Positions 39,645 through 48,406 of a DNA stretch of 64,000 nt are shown piece after piece. Under the pieces are notes generated by a model. The model was not told the origin of the DNA. It searched no databases and was given only the letters and a program-made list of their open reading frames with translations. The position numbers were made by a program, and so were the translations under genes. Source of the stretch: Saccharothrix espanaensis DSM 44229 (lineage in GTDB: Bacteria > Actinomycetota > Actinomycetes > Mycobacteriales > Pseudonocardiaceae); the NCBI RefSeq assembly GCF_000328705.1, contig NC_019673.1:7947501-8011500 (forward strand). Direction: 5' to 3'. Position 1 is the first letter of the stretch. Each line of letters begins with the position of its first letter.

Positions 39645-42263
39645 TTAGCCGGAGCCGAGGCAGACGAAGGGGCGGCGTAGGGGGTCTATGGCTATGGCGT
39701 CTGCCAGGGCTACGGCCGGGGAGGCTCCTGCTGCGAGGTTGTGGTGGAAGTCGGCCATGGCTTCTGCCGACTGCTTGTCGCCTACGCGGCTCGACGCGGC
39801 TATCACCGTGCGGGCGCCGCCGGCGAGGAGGGCTCCGGCGAAGCCGAGGGGTTCGTCTCCTGGGCGGACTCGGTTCAGGGCCAGTTCGCAGGCTGCCAGG
39901 ACCACCTGGTGCGGTGGGCGGCGGACTCTGCCGACCTCGTGGGCGAAGAGGGCTCCGTCCACCAGCTCCAGCTTGGAGAACAGGGCGTTCTCGGGCTCGT
40001 GCTCACCGTGCGCGGCTATGTGGGCGAGTTCCACGCCGTCCAGCGCGTCGAGGACCGAGCTGACCCGCGCGTCGGCCACGCCGAGGAGTTTGGCGTCTCG
40101 GTGGTAGCCCGCCAGGCGGTCGATCTCGCCTTGTGCGGCTTGGAGTCCTGGGCCTCGCACCAGGAGGACGCCGGTTGCGCCGGCTCGGTCCGCTCTGGTG
40201 GTGAAGAGCCACGACGTCGCCGACGGGACGGCCACTGTGGGGCGGCCGGCGCAGGTGGGGAGTACGCCCCACGGGACTACGTGCAGGGCTCCGGTCGGGA
40301 CGACGACCAGTGCGCGGGTGCCGATCATGTCCGCCAGGGGGCGCAGGAGGAGGCAGTCCAGTTTCTCCGCTTCCCGCCTGGCGGAGGCTGAGATCACCTG
40401 CATGAGGGGTGGGGGCAGGTGGTCGGGGGCCAGGGCGTTGAGGTCGGCGTGCAGGCGGCGGGCGCATTCGGTGGCTTCGTCCACCGAGCCGAGGCGCTTC
40501 ATCCGGATCCGGCCGCCGGCCAGGACGACCGCCACGAGGCTGTCGCCGGAGGCCGCGAAGCTGACCATCGCGCGGTCGCCGAGGCGGGGCACGATGTCGT
40601 CCGCCGTGGCGACGGGGCGGGGTTTGCCCCACGGGCTTTCGCTCCAGCCCAGGCGCATCGCGTCGCGCTGGCTGGTGGCGAGGCGCTCCTCCAGTGCCGC
40701 CGTGGGCAGGCCGTCCAGCCTGGCCCGCAGCAGCGCCCGGCTGAGCTGCCGGACCTCGGTGATCCGCTCGCTCAGCGCACTGTCCACAGTAGACTCGACC
40801 GGGTCGTACCGGTAGAGCTGGGCCCGGGTCCGCTCCAGCCAGGTGAACAAGCGCTTCGCGGTGGCGGGGGAATCGCCGCTCTCCAGCACCAGGCGAACGG
40901 CCAGGTCGCCCAGTTCCCGGCCGTGCAGGGCGGTGCCGGACACCAGTTCCAGGCCGCCCATGCGGTCGCGCATCCGGCCCAGTTCGGCCAGGCCCGCCTT
41001 GGCCTGGGCGAGGGCCGCGCGCTGGTTGCCGCGCGCCAGCGCGAGTTCGGCCCGGCACAGCCGCAGCAGCATCCGGTGGTCGATGGGGGCGAACCGGCGC
41101 GAGGTGGCGACCCGGCGCAGGAGTTCGGCGGCGCTGTCGACGTTGCCGTGCCGGGCTTCCATCCGCGCGGCCAGCACGGTGGCGAGCTTGGCCTGGTCGT
41201 GGAGCTTGAGCGCGCTCAGCCGCGCGGCCAGTTCCAGCGCCCGGCGCAGCACCGACGGTGACGAGTGGCGGGATTCCACGGCGCGCAGCGCGTCGACGCG
41301 CAGTTCGATCAGGCCCGCGACGGCGGCCCACGCGGGGCTGCCGCGGCGGACCAGTCGGCGTTGGGCGGAGCGGGCCATGCGCCGGGCCAGCACGAGGTCT
41401 CCGTCGGCGAGTGCCGCGGCGCCCCGGTAGAGCTCGGCTTCGGCGACGTCCTGGCCGATCCGCTGCCGGCGCAGTTCGGGCAGCACCTCGTCGAGCAGGC
41501 GGCCGGCCTCGTCGGTCAGGCCGACGCTGATCATGGCTTCGGCCTGGTCGATGCCGAGCCGCAGCAGGAGTCCGGGTTCGAGTTCGCGGAACGCCCGGTT
41601 GGCTTCCTGGTAGCGGCGCAGCGCCTGGGGGATGTCGCCGGCCAGGCGCAGCACGTTGCCCAGCGAGTGGGTGGCCAGGGCGGCGCGCAGCGGGATGTCG
41701 TGCTCGGTGGCGAGTTCGGCGGCGCGGTCGAGGTCGCGCACGGCGTTGTCGATGCGGTGGATCTCGCCGTAGGCGTTGCCGCGGTTGGTGAGCGTGGTGA
41801 TCAGCGACTGGACGACGGGGGTCGGGTCGCCGCCGTCGGCTTTGGTGCGCTCCAGCAGGCGTTCGTGGTGGGCGACGTCGAGGTCGACGTAGCCGATGCC
41901 CTCTTCGATGCGTCCGACGCGGAACAGCAGGACGCCTTGGACGCCGTTGACGAGGCTGGTCAGCTCGTCGCGCAGCGCCCCTTCCGGCAGGCCCGCGATC
42001 TCGCCGCGGGCGTCCGCGAGCCGGTGCAGCCCGTCGTCCAGGCCTTGGGTTTCGGCCAGGCAGAAGGACAGCGTCATGAGCAGCCTGATGCGGACTTCGA
42101 GCCGGCCGACCGGGTCCGCGTCCGCCTGGTCGAGCAGGGCCAGTCCTTGGCGGAGGATGCGGGTCGCGGTCAGGTAGCGGTTCGCGGATGCGGATGCCTT
42201 GCCCTTGCGGTGCAGTTCGCGGGCATCCCCCACGGGATCGGCGGTCGCCAGAGGCACTCTCAT
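39645..42263 (-). CDS. TPR-repeat protein with C-terminal CHAT (caspase-like) protease domain
   Basis: The 872-residue protein has helical TPR-type repeats over about residues 10-560 (for example AATHSLGNVLRLAGDIPQAL) and a CHAT domain over about 600-872. The caspase-type dyad is His752 in AHIAAHGEH and Cys792 in VVLAACELA; NALFSKLELVDGALFAHEV between them is typical. CHAT proteases cut specific partner proteins, often upon a signal read by TPRs. The gene lies 64 bp after the repeat-bearing small protein gene on the same strand, with a hairpin between. ATG 42263 lies in a 14-bp palindrome and has no good ribosome site. Confidence 0.85.
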   Translation of the reverse strand: MRVPLATADPVGDARELHRKGKASASANRYLTATRILRQGLALLDQADADPVGRLEVRIRLLMTLSFCLAETQGLDDGLHRLADARGEIAGLPEGALRDELTSLVNGVQGVLLFRVGRIEEGIGYVDLDVAHHERLLERTKADGGDPTPVVQSLITTLTNRGNAYGEIHRIDNAVRDLDRAAELATEHDIPLRAALATHSLGNVLRLAGDIPQALRRYQEANRAFRELEPGLLLRLGIDQAEAMISVGLTDEAGRLLDEVLPELRRQRIGQDVAEAELYRGAAALADGDLVLARRMARSAQRRLVRRGSPAWAAVAGLIELRVDALRAVESRHSSPSVLRRALELAARLSALKLHDQAKLATVLAARMEARHGNVDSAAELLRRVATSRRFAPIDHRMLLRLCRAELALARGNQRAALAQAKAGLAELGRMRDRMGGLELVSGTALHGRELGDLAVRLVLESGDSPATAKRLFTWLERTRAQLYRYDPVESTVDSALSERITEVRQLSRALLRARLDGLPTAALEERLATSQRDAMRLGWSESPWGKPRPVATADDIVPRLGDRAMVSFAASGDSLVAVVLAGGRIRMKRLGSVDEATECARRLHADLNALAPDHLPPPLMQVISASARREAEKLDCLLLRPLADMIGTRALVVVPTGALHVVPWGVLPTCAGRPTVAVPSATSWLFTTRADRAGATGVLLVRGPGLQAAQGEIDRLAGYHRDAKLLGVADARVSSVLDALDGVELAHIAAHGEHEPENALFSKLELVDGALFAHEVGRVRRPPHQVVLAACELALNRVRPGDEPLGFAGALLAGGARTVIAASSRVGDKQSAEAMADFHHNLAAGASPAVALADAIAIDPLRRPFVCLGSG

Positions 42264-42270
42264 ATGAGAG
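42257..42270. promoter_or_regulatory. Perfect palindrome CTCTCATATGAGAG over the CHAT gene start
   Basis: The 14-bp palindrome contains the ATG of the TPR-CHAT gene (42261-42263). It could be an operator or, in RNA, a structure hiding the start codon. No other copy was seen in the window. Confidence 0.55.
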
Positions 42271-42281
42271 CACAAGCTAGC

Positions 42282-42319
42282 GGACCGCACTGCCACCCGT
42301 CCGGCTGGCAGTGCGGTCC
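42282..42319 (-). terminator. Hairpin between the small repeat protein and CHAT gene
   Basis: GGACCGCACTGCCA pairs with TGGCAGTGCGGTCC, a perfect 14-bp stem with a 10-nt loop, 9 bp after the small gene's stop. No T run follows. It could end most transcripts and keep the protease level below that of the small protein. Confidence 0.65.
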
Positions 42320-42327
42320 ACTGCCTC

Positions 42328-42636
42328 TTAGTTCTTCACCGCGACGGGCTCCGAGTGCGTCTGGTACGGGCCGCCGGTGGGGACGACCGGGCCGGGCTTG
42401 GCGGGCTCGGGCGAGTGCGGCTGGTACGGGCCGCCGTTGGGGTCGTCGCCGCCGCCGGGCTCGCTGTGGGTCTGGTACGGGCCGCCCTGCGGGACGGCGC
42501 CGCCGGCACCGGTGCCGTTGCCGCCGTTGCTCTTGCCCTTGCGGGCGGCGAGCGCCTCGGCTTCTTCGTCCTCGACCACGTCGGTCGGGATGGCGTCGAT
42601 CTCCTCGACGAGCTTGGGATCGGTTTCAGCAGACAT
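42328..42636 (-). CDS. Small protein with three GGPYQTHSEP repeats, likely CHAT partner
   Basis: The 102-residue protein has an acidic N-terminus (residues 1-30, VEDEEAEALAA), a Lys/Gly-rich hinge (ARKGKSNGGNGTGAGG, 31-46), and three repeats: GGPYQTHSEP at 51-60, GGPYQPHSPEP at 68-78 and GGPYQTHSEP at 88-97. There is no signal peptide or membrane segment. ATG 42636 follows a strong GGGGAGG. The layout is that of a processed precursor (leader, hinge, repeated core) or multi-site protease substrate. The TPR-CHAT protease gene follows directly. No known family is recognised. Confidence 0.8.
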   Translation of the reverse strand: MSAETDPKLVEEIDAIPTDVVEDEEAEALAARKGKSNGGNGTGAGGAVPQGGPYQTHSEPGGGDDPNGGPYQPHSPEPAKPGPVVPTGGPYQTHSEPVAVKN

Positions 42637-43157
42637 GCGTTGTCCTCCCCTACAACGGATCCCGGTGTTTCCCCCCGGGATGCTTGGCTGGTGAGAGTGA
42701 TCATTCGGCGGCCCCCCGGCCCGGCCGAACGGCTCAAGCCTTACACAGATGGACGCACCTTTGAGCGGTAAATTCACCGAGAGCAATCGTTGCCGCCGTG
42801 ACGGTCAGCGTTGACCAGGGCGAAGTCCCTTTCGGGACGGACGGTACCACTCGAATGGGCGAACGTGTTGACACAGAGGTGGTGTGTCGAGGCCCGCAAT
42901 AAGGGGACGATCCGACCGACCGGTCGCCTGGAATAACACCGTCGGCGCTCCCCTCGTCACTGTTCGCCACCCCGCCTTTCGCGGAGGACACCGGTGCTTC
43001 GAGGTGGAAGAGCGGGTGGGCGCGGACCAGATACGTCGAGTGCCGTGTGGATGATCACTTCGACGGATGTCCAAATGCCCGAGGGGATTGCGCGCGGGCC
43101 GGGAAACGTTCGTGCCGGAGGGGCGCCGGCATTGCCGCGGGAATGATCTCCGAAACG
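42637..43157. other. Upstream region of the repeat-peptide gene
   Basis: About 520 bp, lower in GC than the genes, with no credible ORF. A hairpin ATCCCGG/CCGGGAT (42659-42681) would lie in the 5' UTR of the small gene. Promoter elements were not assigned. Confidence 0.5.
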
Positions 43158-43193
43158 CCACCGCGGGACAGGCCGGAGCCTGTCCCGCGGTGG
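43158..43193 (-). terminator. Terminator after gatB
   Basis: CCACCGCGGGACAGG pairs with CCTGTCCCGCGGTGG, a perfect 15-bp stem with a 6-nt loop, 11 bp after the gatB stop. The minus strand continues CGTTTCGG. Confidence 0.8.
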
Positions 43194-43203
43194 ACGGACG
43201 TGA

Positions 43204-44706
43204 CTACGAGCAGCGCGCGATGATCAGGTCGCGGACCTTCTTCGCGTCCGCCTGCCCCTTGGTCGCCTTCATGACCGCGCCGACGATCGCGCCCGCGGCG
43301 GCGACCTTGCCGTCGCGGATCTTGGCGGCCACGTCGGGCTGCGCGGCCAGCGCCTCGTCCACGGCCTTCTCCAGCGCCGAGTCGTCGGACACGACCTTGA
43401 GCCCGCGGGCCTCGATCACCGCCTCCGGCTCGCCTTCGCCCTCCAGCACGCCGGTCACCACCTCGCGGGCCAGCTTGTTGGTCAGCTCGCCTGCGTTGAC
43501 CAGGGCGACGACCCGGGCGATCTGGGCCGGGGTGATGGCCAGCGTGCCGAGCTCGACGCCGCGCGCGTTGGCCTCCTTGGTCAGGTAGGCCACCCACCAC
43601 GACCGGGCCTCGGCGGGGGTGGCGCCGGCTTCGACGGTCGCGGTGACCAGGTCGACCGCGCCCGCGTTGACCAGGTCGCGCAGTTCCGCGTCGGTCAGCG
43701 ACCACTCGTCCTGGACCCGCTTGCGGCGCTCCCACGGCAGTTCCGGCAGGGTGCCGCGCAGTTGTTCGACCCACTCGCGGGACGGGGCGACGGGCACCAG
43801 GTCGGGTTCCGGGAAGTACCGGTAGTCCTCGGCGGTCTCCTTGGCGCGGCCCGGTGACGTGCCGCCGGTCGACTCGTCGAAGTGCCGGGTCTCCTGGCGG
43901 ATGGTGCCGCCGCCGGCGAGCACCGCGGCCTGCCGCGTCATCTCGAACCGCACGGCGCGTTCGACGCTGCGCAGCGAGTTGACGTTCTTGGTCTCGGTGC
44001 GGGTGCCGAACTCGGTGGCGTCCTTGGCCATCAGCGACACGTTCGCGTCGCAGCGCAGCGAGCCCTGGTCCATCCGGACGTCGGAGACGTCCAGCGCCTT
44101 GAGCAGGTCGCGCAGCGCGGTCACGTAGGCGCGGGCGACCTCGGGGGCGCGCTCGCCGGTGCCGGTGATCGGCTTGGTGACGATCTCGATCAGCGGGACG
44201 CCGGCGCGGTTGTAGTCCAGCAGCGAGTGGTCCGCGCCGTGGATGCGGCCGGTGGCGCCGCCGACGTGGAGGGACTTGCCGGTGTCCTCCTCCATGTGGG
44301 CGCGCTCGATCTCCACGCGCACCACGTCGCCGTCGTCCAGGGTGACGTCGAGCCAGCCGCCGAACGCGATCGGCTCGTCGTACTGGGAGGTCTGGAAGTT
44401 CTTCGGCATGTCCGGGTAGAAGTAGTTCTTCCGGGCGAACCGGCACCACTGCGCGATGGAGCAGTTGAGCGCCAGGCCGATCCGGATGGCCGACTCGATC
44501 GCCTTGCCGTTGACCACCGGGAGGGCGCCGGGCATGCCCAGGCACACCGGGCAGGTGTGCGTGTTGGGCTCGCCGCCGAAGAGGTTGGCGCAGCCGCAGA
44601 ACATCTTCGTGTTGGTGTGCAGCTCGACGTGCACCTCCAGCCCCAGCACCGGGTCGAACCGCTCGATGACCTCGGCGTAGTCCATCAGCTCGTGCACCGC
44701 GGTCAT
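43204..44706 (-). CDS. gatB: Asp/Glu-tRNA amidotransferase subunit B
   Basis: The 500-residue subunit binds tRNA and the kinase/amidotransferase site: GLEVHVELHTNTKMFCGC at the start, NTHTCPVCLGMPGALPVVN, KNYFYPDMPKNFQTSQYDEP and LLDYNRAGVPLIEIVTKP. The C-terminal YqeY-like tail is present. GatCAB turns Glu-tRNA(Gln) into Gln-tRNA(Gln), consistent with gltX and the tRNA-Gln gene in the window and no glnS seen. ATG 44706 overlaps the upstream gene (ATGA). Confidence 0.97.
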   Translation of the reverse strand: MTAVHELMDYAEVIERFDPVLGLEVHVELHTNTKMFCGCANLFGGEPNTHTCPVCLGMPGALPVVNGKAIESAIRIGLALNCSIAQWCRFARKNYFYPDMPKNFQTSQYDEPIAFGGWLDVTLDDGDVVRVEIERAHMEEDTGKSLHVGGATGRIHGADHSLLDYNRAGVPLIEIVTKPITGTGERAPEVARAYVTALRDLLKALDVSDVRMDQGSLRCDANVSLMAKDATEFGTRTETKNVNSLRSVERAVRFEMTRQAAVLAGGGTIRQETRHFDESTGGTSPGRAKETAEDYRYFPEPDLVPVAPSREWVEQLRGTLPELPWERRKRVQDEWSLTDAELRDLVNAGAVDLVTATVEAGATPAEARSWWVAYLTKEANARGVELGTLAITPAQIARVVALVNAGELTNKLAREVVTGVLEGEGEPEAVIEARGLKVVSDDSALEKAVDEALAAQPDVAAKIRDGKVAAAGAIVGAVMKATKGQADAKKVRDLIIARCS

Positions 44707-44894
44707 GCCTCGCCGTCCTTCCGCAGACCCCGCACGGCCAGCGCCGCGCCGGTGATCGCCACCAGGATGCTCGCGACGGCGTTGACCAGCGCCAGCTTGT
44801 CGTTCCTGCCACGCGCGGACTTCAGCGTGGAGAACGCGCTGGCCGCCGCGCTGCCCGCGCCGAGCAGTGCGAAGATCGATCGGGCCTTCTTCAT
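44703..44894 (-). CDS. Small membrane protein between gatA and gatB
   Basis: The 63-residue protein has two hydrophobic segments (about 6-20 and 38-55) and basic ends (MKKARS, RGLRKDGEA). It overlaps gatA and gatB by ATGA at both junctions, so its translation is coupled to both. No family is recognised. In M. tuberculosis the same slot holds pfkA. Codon use looks coding. Confidence 0.75.
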   Translation of the reverse strand: MKKARSIFALLGAGSAAASAFSTLKSARGRNDKLALVNAVASILVAITGAALAVRGLRKDGEA

Positions 44895-46390
44895 CGCGCC
44901 ACCGCCAGTTCCGGCACGCCCGCGAGCACGGAGCCCCGGGCCGCCTCGTAAGCCGCCGCCACCCGGTACATCCGGTGGTCCTGCAACGCCGGGGCCATGA
45001 TTTGCAGCCCCACCGGCAGACCGTCCTCATCGGACAGTCCACTCGGGACGCTCATGGCGGGCGTGCCGGCCAGGTTCGCCGGGATGGTGCAGAGGTCCGC
45101 CTTGTACATGGCGATCGGGTCGTCCGCGCGCTCGCCGATCTTGAACGCCGTGGTGGGCGTGGTCGGCGACACCAGCACGTCGACCTTCTCGAACGCCTGC
45201 TGGAAGTCGCGGGTGATGAGCGTGCGCACCTTCTGCGCCGAGCCGTAGTAGGCGTCGTAGTAGCCCGACGACAGCGCGTAGGTGCCGATCATGATGCGCC
45301 GCTTGACCTCCGCGCCGAAGCACTGGTCGCGGGTGATCGCCATGACCTCTTCGGCGCTGCGGGTGTCGTCGTCGCCGTGGCGGGCGCCGTAGCGCATCGC
45401 GTCGAAGCGGGCCAGGTTGGACGACGCCTCGCTGGGCGCGATCAGGTAGTACGCGGGCAGCGCGTAGTCGAAGCTCGGGCAGGAGATCTCGACGACCTCC
45501 GCGCCCAGCTGCTTGAGCTGCGCGACGGCCGCCTCGAACGAGCGCAGCACGCCCGCCTGGTAGCCCTCGCCGCTGAACTGGGTGACCACGCCCACCGTCA
45601 CGCCGGACAGGTCGCCGTTCGCGCCCTCGCGGGCCGCCGCGACGACCGGCGGGACGGGCGCGTCGATCGACGTCGAGTCCATCGGGTCGTAGCCGGCGAT
45701 CACCTCGTGCAGCAGCGCCGCGTCGAGCACGGTGCGCGCGCACGGGCCGCCCTGGTCGAGCGAGGAGGAGAACGCCACCAGGCCGTAGCGGGACACGCCG
45801 CCGTAGGTGGGCTTCACGCCGACCGTGCCGGTGACCGAGCCGGGCTGGCGGATCGAGCCGCCGGTGTCGGTGCCGATCGCCAGCGGGGCCTCGAACGCGG
45901 CCAGGCTCGCCGACGAGCCGCCGCCCGAGCCGCCCGGGATCCGGTCCAGGTCCCACGGGTTGCGGGTCGGGCCGAACGCGGAGTTCTCGGTGGAGGAGCC
46001 CATCGCGAACTCGTCCATGTTGGTCTTGCCCAGGATCACGATGCCGGCCTCCTTGAGGCGGCGGGTGACCGTGGCGTCGTAAGGCGGCTTCCACGTCGCG
46101 AGCATCGCCGAGCCGCAGGTGGTCGGCACGCCCTCGGTGGTGAAGACGTCCTTGAGGGCCAGCGGGACGCCGGCCAGCGGGCCGACCGGCTTACCGGCGG
46201 CGATGTCGTCGTCGACCCGCTTGGCGGCTGCGAGCGCGCCCTCGGTGTCGACGTGCAGGAACGCGTGCACCGCGCCGTCGACCTCGCCGATCCGGTCGAG
46301 GTGGGCCTGGGCGACCTCGGTCGCCGACACCTCCCGGCTCGCGACCTTGGCGGCCAGCTCGGCGGCGGTGGAACGAATGAGATCGGTCAT
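44891..46390 (-). CDS. gatA: Asp/Glu-tRNA amidotransferase subunit A
   Basis: The 499-residue amidase-signature enzyme releases ammonia from glutamine. The Ser-cisSer-Lys triad lies in LALKDVFTT (Lys) and PGGSGGGSSASLAAFEAPLAIGTDTGGSIRQPG (given in the segment around residues 145-180). Length and C-terminus are normal. It overlaps gatC by ATGA upstream and the small ORF downstream. Confidence 0.97.
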   Translation of the reverse strand: MTDLIRSTAAELAAKVASREVSATEVAQAHLDRIGEVDGAVHAFLHVDTEGALAAAKRVDDDIAAGKPVGPLAGVPLALKDVFTTEGVPTTCGSAMLATWKPPYDATVTRRLKEAGIVILGKTNMDEFAMGSSTENSAFGPTRNPWDLDRIPGGSGGGSSASLAAFEAPLAIGTDTGGSIRQPGSVTGTVGVKPTYGGVSRYGLVAFSSSLDQGGPCARTVLDAALLHEVIAGYDPMDSTSIDAPVPPVVAAAREGANGDLSGVTVGVVTQFSGEGYQAGVLRSFEAAVAQLKQLGAEVVEISCPSFDYALPAYYLIAPSEASSNLARFDAMRYGARHGDDDTRSAEEVMAITRDQCFGAEVKRRIMIGTYALSSGYYDAYYGSAQKVRTLITRDFQQAFEKVDVLVSPTTPTTAFKIGERADDPIAMYKADLCTIPANLAGTPAMSVPSGLSDEDGLPVGLQIMAPALQDHRMYRVAAAYEAARGSVLAGVPELAVAR

Positions 46391-46686
46391 GCTTCCTCAC
46401 CCAGGATGCGCGGAACGCGGAAGCGACCGTCCTCGGCGGCGGGGGCGCCCGCGAGCGCCTGCTGCTGACCGAGGCTGGGACGCACCACGTCCTCGCGGAA
46501 CACGTTGGTCAGCGGAACGGCGTGCGAAGTGGGCGGGATGTCCGCGGTGGCGATGTCGCCCACCGTGGCCACCGACTGCAAGATCACGTCGAGCTGGCCG
46601 GCGAACAGGTCAAGCTCGTCGTCGGTGACGGCGAGCCTGGCCAGGCGGGCCAGGTGCGCGACCTCGTCGCGGGAGATGCTGGGCAT
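46387..46686 (-). CDS. gatC: Asp/Glu-tRNA amidotransferase subunit C
   Basis: The 99-residue subunit stabilises GatA-GatB. Family pattern ISRDEVAHLARLARLAVTDD opens the protein and TSHAVPLTNVFREDVVRPSL lies in the second half. It heads the operon gatC-gatA-small ORF-gatB. Confidence 0.95.
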   Translation of the reverse strand: MPSISRDEVAHLARLARLAVTDDELDLFAGQLDVILQSVATVGDIATADIPPTSHAVPLTNVFREDVVRPSLGQQQALAGAPAAEDGRFRVPRILGEEA

Positions 46687-46892
46687 CTCGTCAACCCCCG
46701 TGGGTCGGTTTACTCGGATCGGGACCCGCCGAGTCTATTGGCAGGTCAGGGACGAGTCCGACGGGGTTGTCCGGCCCGCGCGCGGGGGTGCGGGATTTTA
46801 CCGTGGCGCAACGCCCCCGGTGGGTCGGAAAGCGAAGCTGCGTCTGCGAGAATCATCGGCCGAATCTCCGAACCCCTTGGAGGCGTTGCACC

Positions 46893-47546
46893 GTGTCCTT
46901 CCTGATCCGGGTCCAGCTCCCGGACCGCCCCGGCGCCCTGGGTGCGGTCGCCTCCGCGCTGGGTGAGATCGGGGCCGACATCCTCAGCGTGGACGTGGTG
47001 GAGCGCAGCGTCGGCGTCGCCATCGACGACCTGGTGGTGGAGCTGCCGTCCGGCCGGCTGCCGGACGTGCTGATCACCGCGGCCGAGTCCGTCGACGGGG
47101 TCGAGGTGGACGCGGTCCGGCCGTACGCGGGCGTGCTCGACACCCACCGCGAGCTGGAGCTCGTGGAGGAGGTGGCGGAGGAGCCCAAGCGCGGCCTGGA
47201 GGTGTTCACCGAGGGCGTGCCGAAGATCATCCGCGCCGGGTGGGCGGTGGTGGTGCGGTCCGACAGCGCCGGCGTGCACCGGGTCACCGCGTCGACCGCG
47301 GCCCCGGAGACCCGGATGACGAACCCGCCGTGGATGCCGCTGGCGCGGGCGACCGTGCTCGACGGCGAGGAGGACTGGGTGCCCGAGACGTGGCGCGAGC
47401 TGGGCACCGAGCTGGCGGCGACGCCGCTGGGCAAGCCCGACCGGGTGCTGCTGGTGGGGCGTCCGGGCGGGCCGATGTTCCGGGCGGCGGAGGTCGCGCG
47501 GCTCGCGCACCTGGCGGGCATCGTGTCCGTCGTGCTGCCCGACTAG
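46893..47546 (+). CDS. ACT-domain amino-acid-binding protein
   Basis: The 217-residue protein starts SFLIRVQLPDRPGALGAVAS, a clear ACT domain (residues 2-75); the rest is an uncharacterised domain conserved in actinobacteria with the same place next to gatC (Rv3013-like). It may sense an amino acid; no enzyme motif is seen. GTG 46893 follows GGAGG by 9 bp; the open frame from 46767 lacks similarity. Confidence 0.85.
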   Translation: MSFLIRVQLPDRPGALGAVASALGEIGADILSVDVVERSVGVAIDDLVVELPSGRLPDVLITAAESVDGVEVDAVRPYAGVLDTHRELELVEEVAEEPKRGLEVFTEGVPKIIRAGWAVVVRSDSAGVHRVTASTAAPETRMTNPPWMPLARATVLDGEEDWVPETWRELGTELAATPLGKPDRVLLVGRPGGPMFRAAEVARLAHLAGIVSVVLPD

Positions 47547-47573
47547 CGGCATCGAGCGGGCGGGACGGGCGGG

Positions 47574-48299
47574 TCAGCGGACGGCGTTGGCCCGGATGGC
47601 GCGCTGCGCGTAGCCGACGAGCTGGGCGTTGTCGCGGGTCCGGTCGCCGTCCGGGTTGAGCAGGGTGTCCTCCAGGCCGATCCGGGTGTCGAGTTCGAGG
47701 CGGGCGGCGTGGTCGAGCACCGGCCACGCGCTGTCGTCCTCGCCGTGCAGCAGGATCGGCGGGCCGAGCGGTTCGAGCAGGCGCAGCAGCGCCTCGGCGT
47801 CGGCGGTCGTGCCGCCCGGCCGGACCTCGGCCAGGATCCGGGTCGTGCCGTCCGGGACGCCCGCGCGGCGCAGGGCGTGGGCGGCGTCCTCGTGGAACAC
47901 CCCCAGCTCGATGCCGACGCCCGCGTCCCGCAGCGCGTGGGCCGCGTCGAGCCAGCCGTCCTCGTGGACGTTCACCGAGGCCACGTCGGGGCGGCCGGCG
48001 GCCAGTCCGGCCCAGCCGCGCAGCAGTTCCGCGCGGCGCACCGGGTCCGGCTGGATCCACGCGGCGGTCGTGACGCCCAGTTCGGCGTGCGGCGCGGCGG
48101 CCCGGACCACGGCGACCGCGGTCGCCACCTCGGGGCCGGCCAGCACCTCCAGCCCGACCACGTCGCGCGGGTGCAGGTGGAAGTGGGTGACGCCGAGCGC
48201 GACCAGCGCGGCGGCGTCGGCGGCCAGCTGCCGCGGCGTCACCGGCAGCGCCGGGTGGCTGTCGGTGGCGCGGGCACCGTTCAGGCAGGCCTGGAGCAC
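47574..48299 (-). CDS. BKACE-family beta-keto acid cleavage enzyme
   Basis: About 241 residues of the DUF849/KCE family: LQACLNGARATDSHPALPVT at the start, VTHFHLHPRD (metal His pair), VGLEVLAGPEVA, LEPLGPPILLHGEDDSAWP and TRIGLEDTLLNPDG. Family members condense a beta-keto acid with acetyl-CoA to give acetoacetate and a CoA ester. At ~240 residues it is shorter than most (~270-300). GTG 48299 has GAGG 9 bp upstream; the frame continues far upstream without similarity. Confidence 0.82.
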   Translation of the reverse strand: MLQACLNGARATDSHPALPVTPRQLAADAAALVALGVTHFHLHPRDVVGLEVLAGPEVATAVAVVRAAAPHAELGVTTAAWIQPDPVRRAELLRGWAGLAAGRPDVASVNVHEDGWLDAAHALRDAGVGIELGVFHEDAAHALRRAGVPDGTTRILAEVRPGGTTADAEALLRLLEPLGPPILLHGEDDSAWPVLDHAARLELDTRIGLEDTLLNPDGDRTRDNAQLVGYAQRAIRANAVR

Positions 48300-48406
48300 G
48301 TCGACCAGCCTCGCACGCGCCGGGTGGGGCCGCGAGTCGCCGACCCGTTCAGGCGCGTGCCGGTCCAGCGCCCGCCGGACGGCTGTCCGTCGGGCGTCCG
48401 GGCAGG

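Noticed and set aside
42734..43161. Two overlapping minus-strand frames of 85 and 118 codons upstream of the repeat-peptide gene
   Set aside because: Both are Arg/Pro/Ser-rich with no ribosome site and no coding bias; likely non-coding leader DNA.
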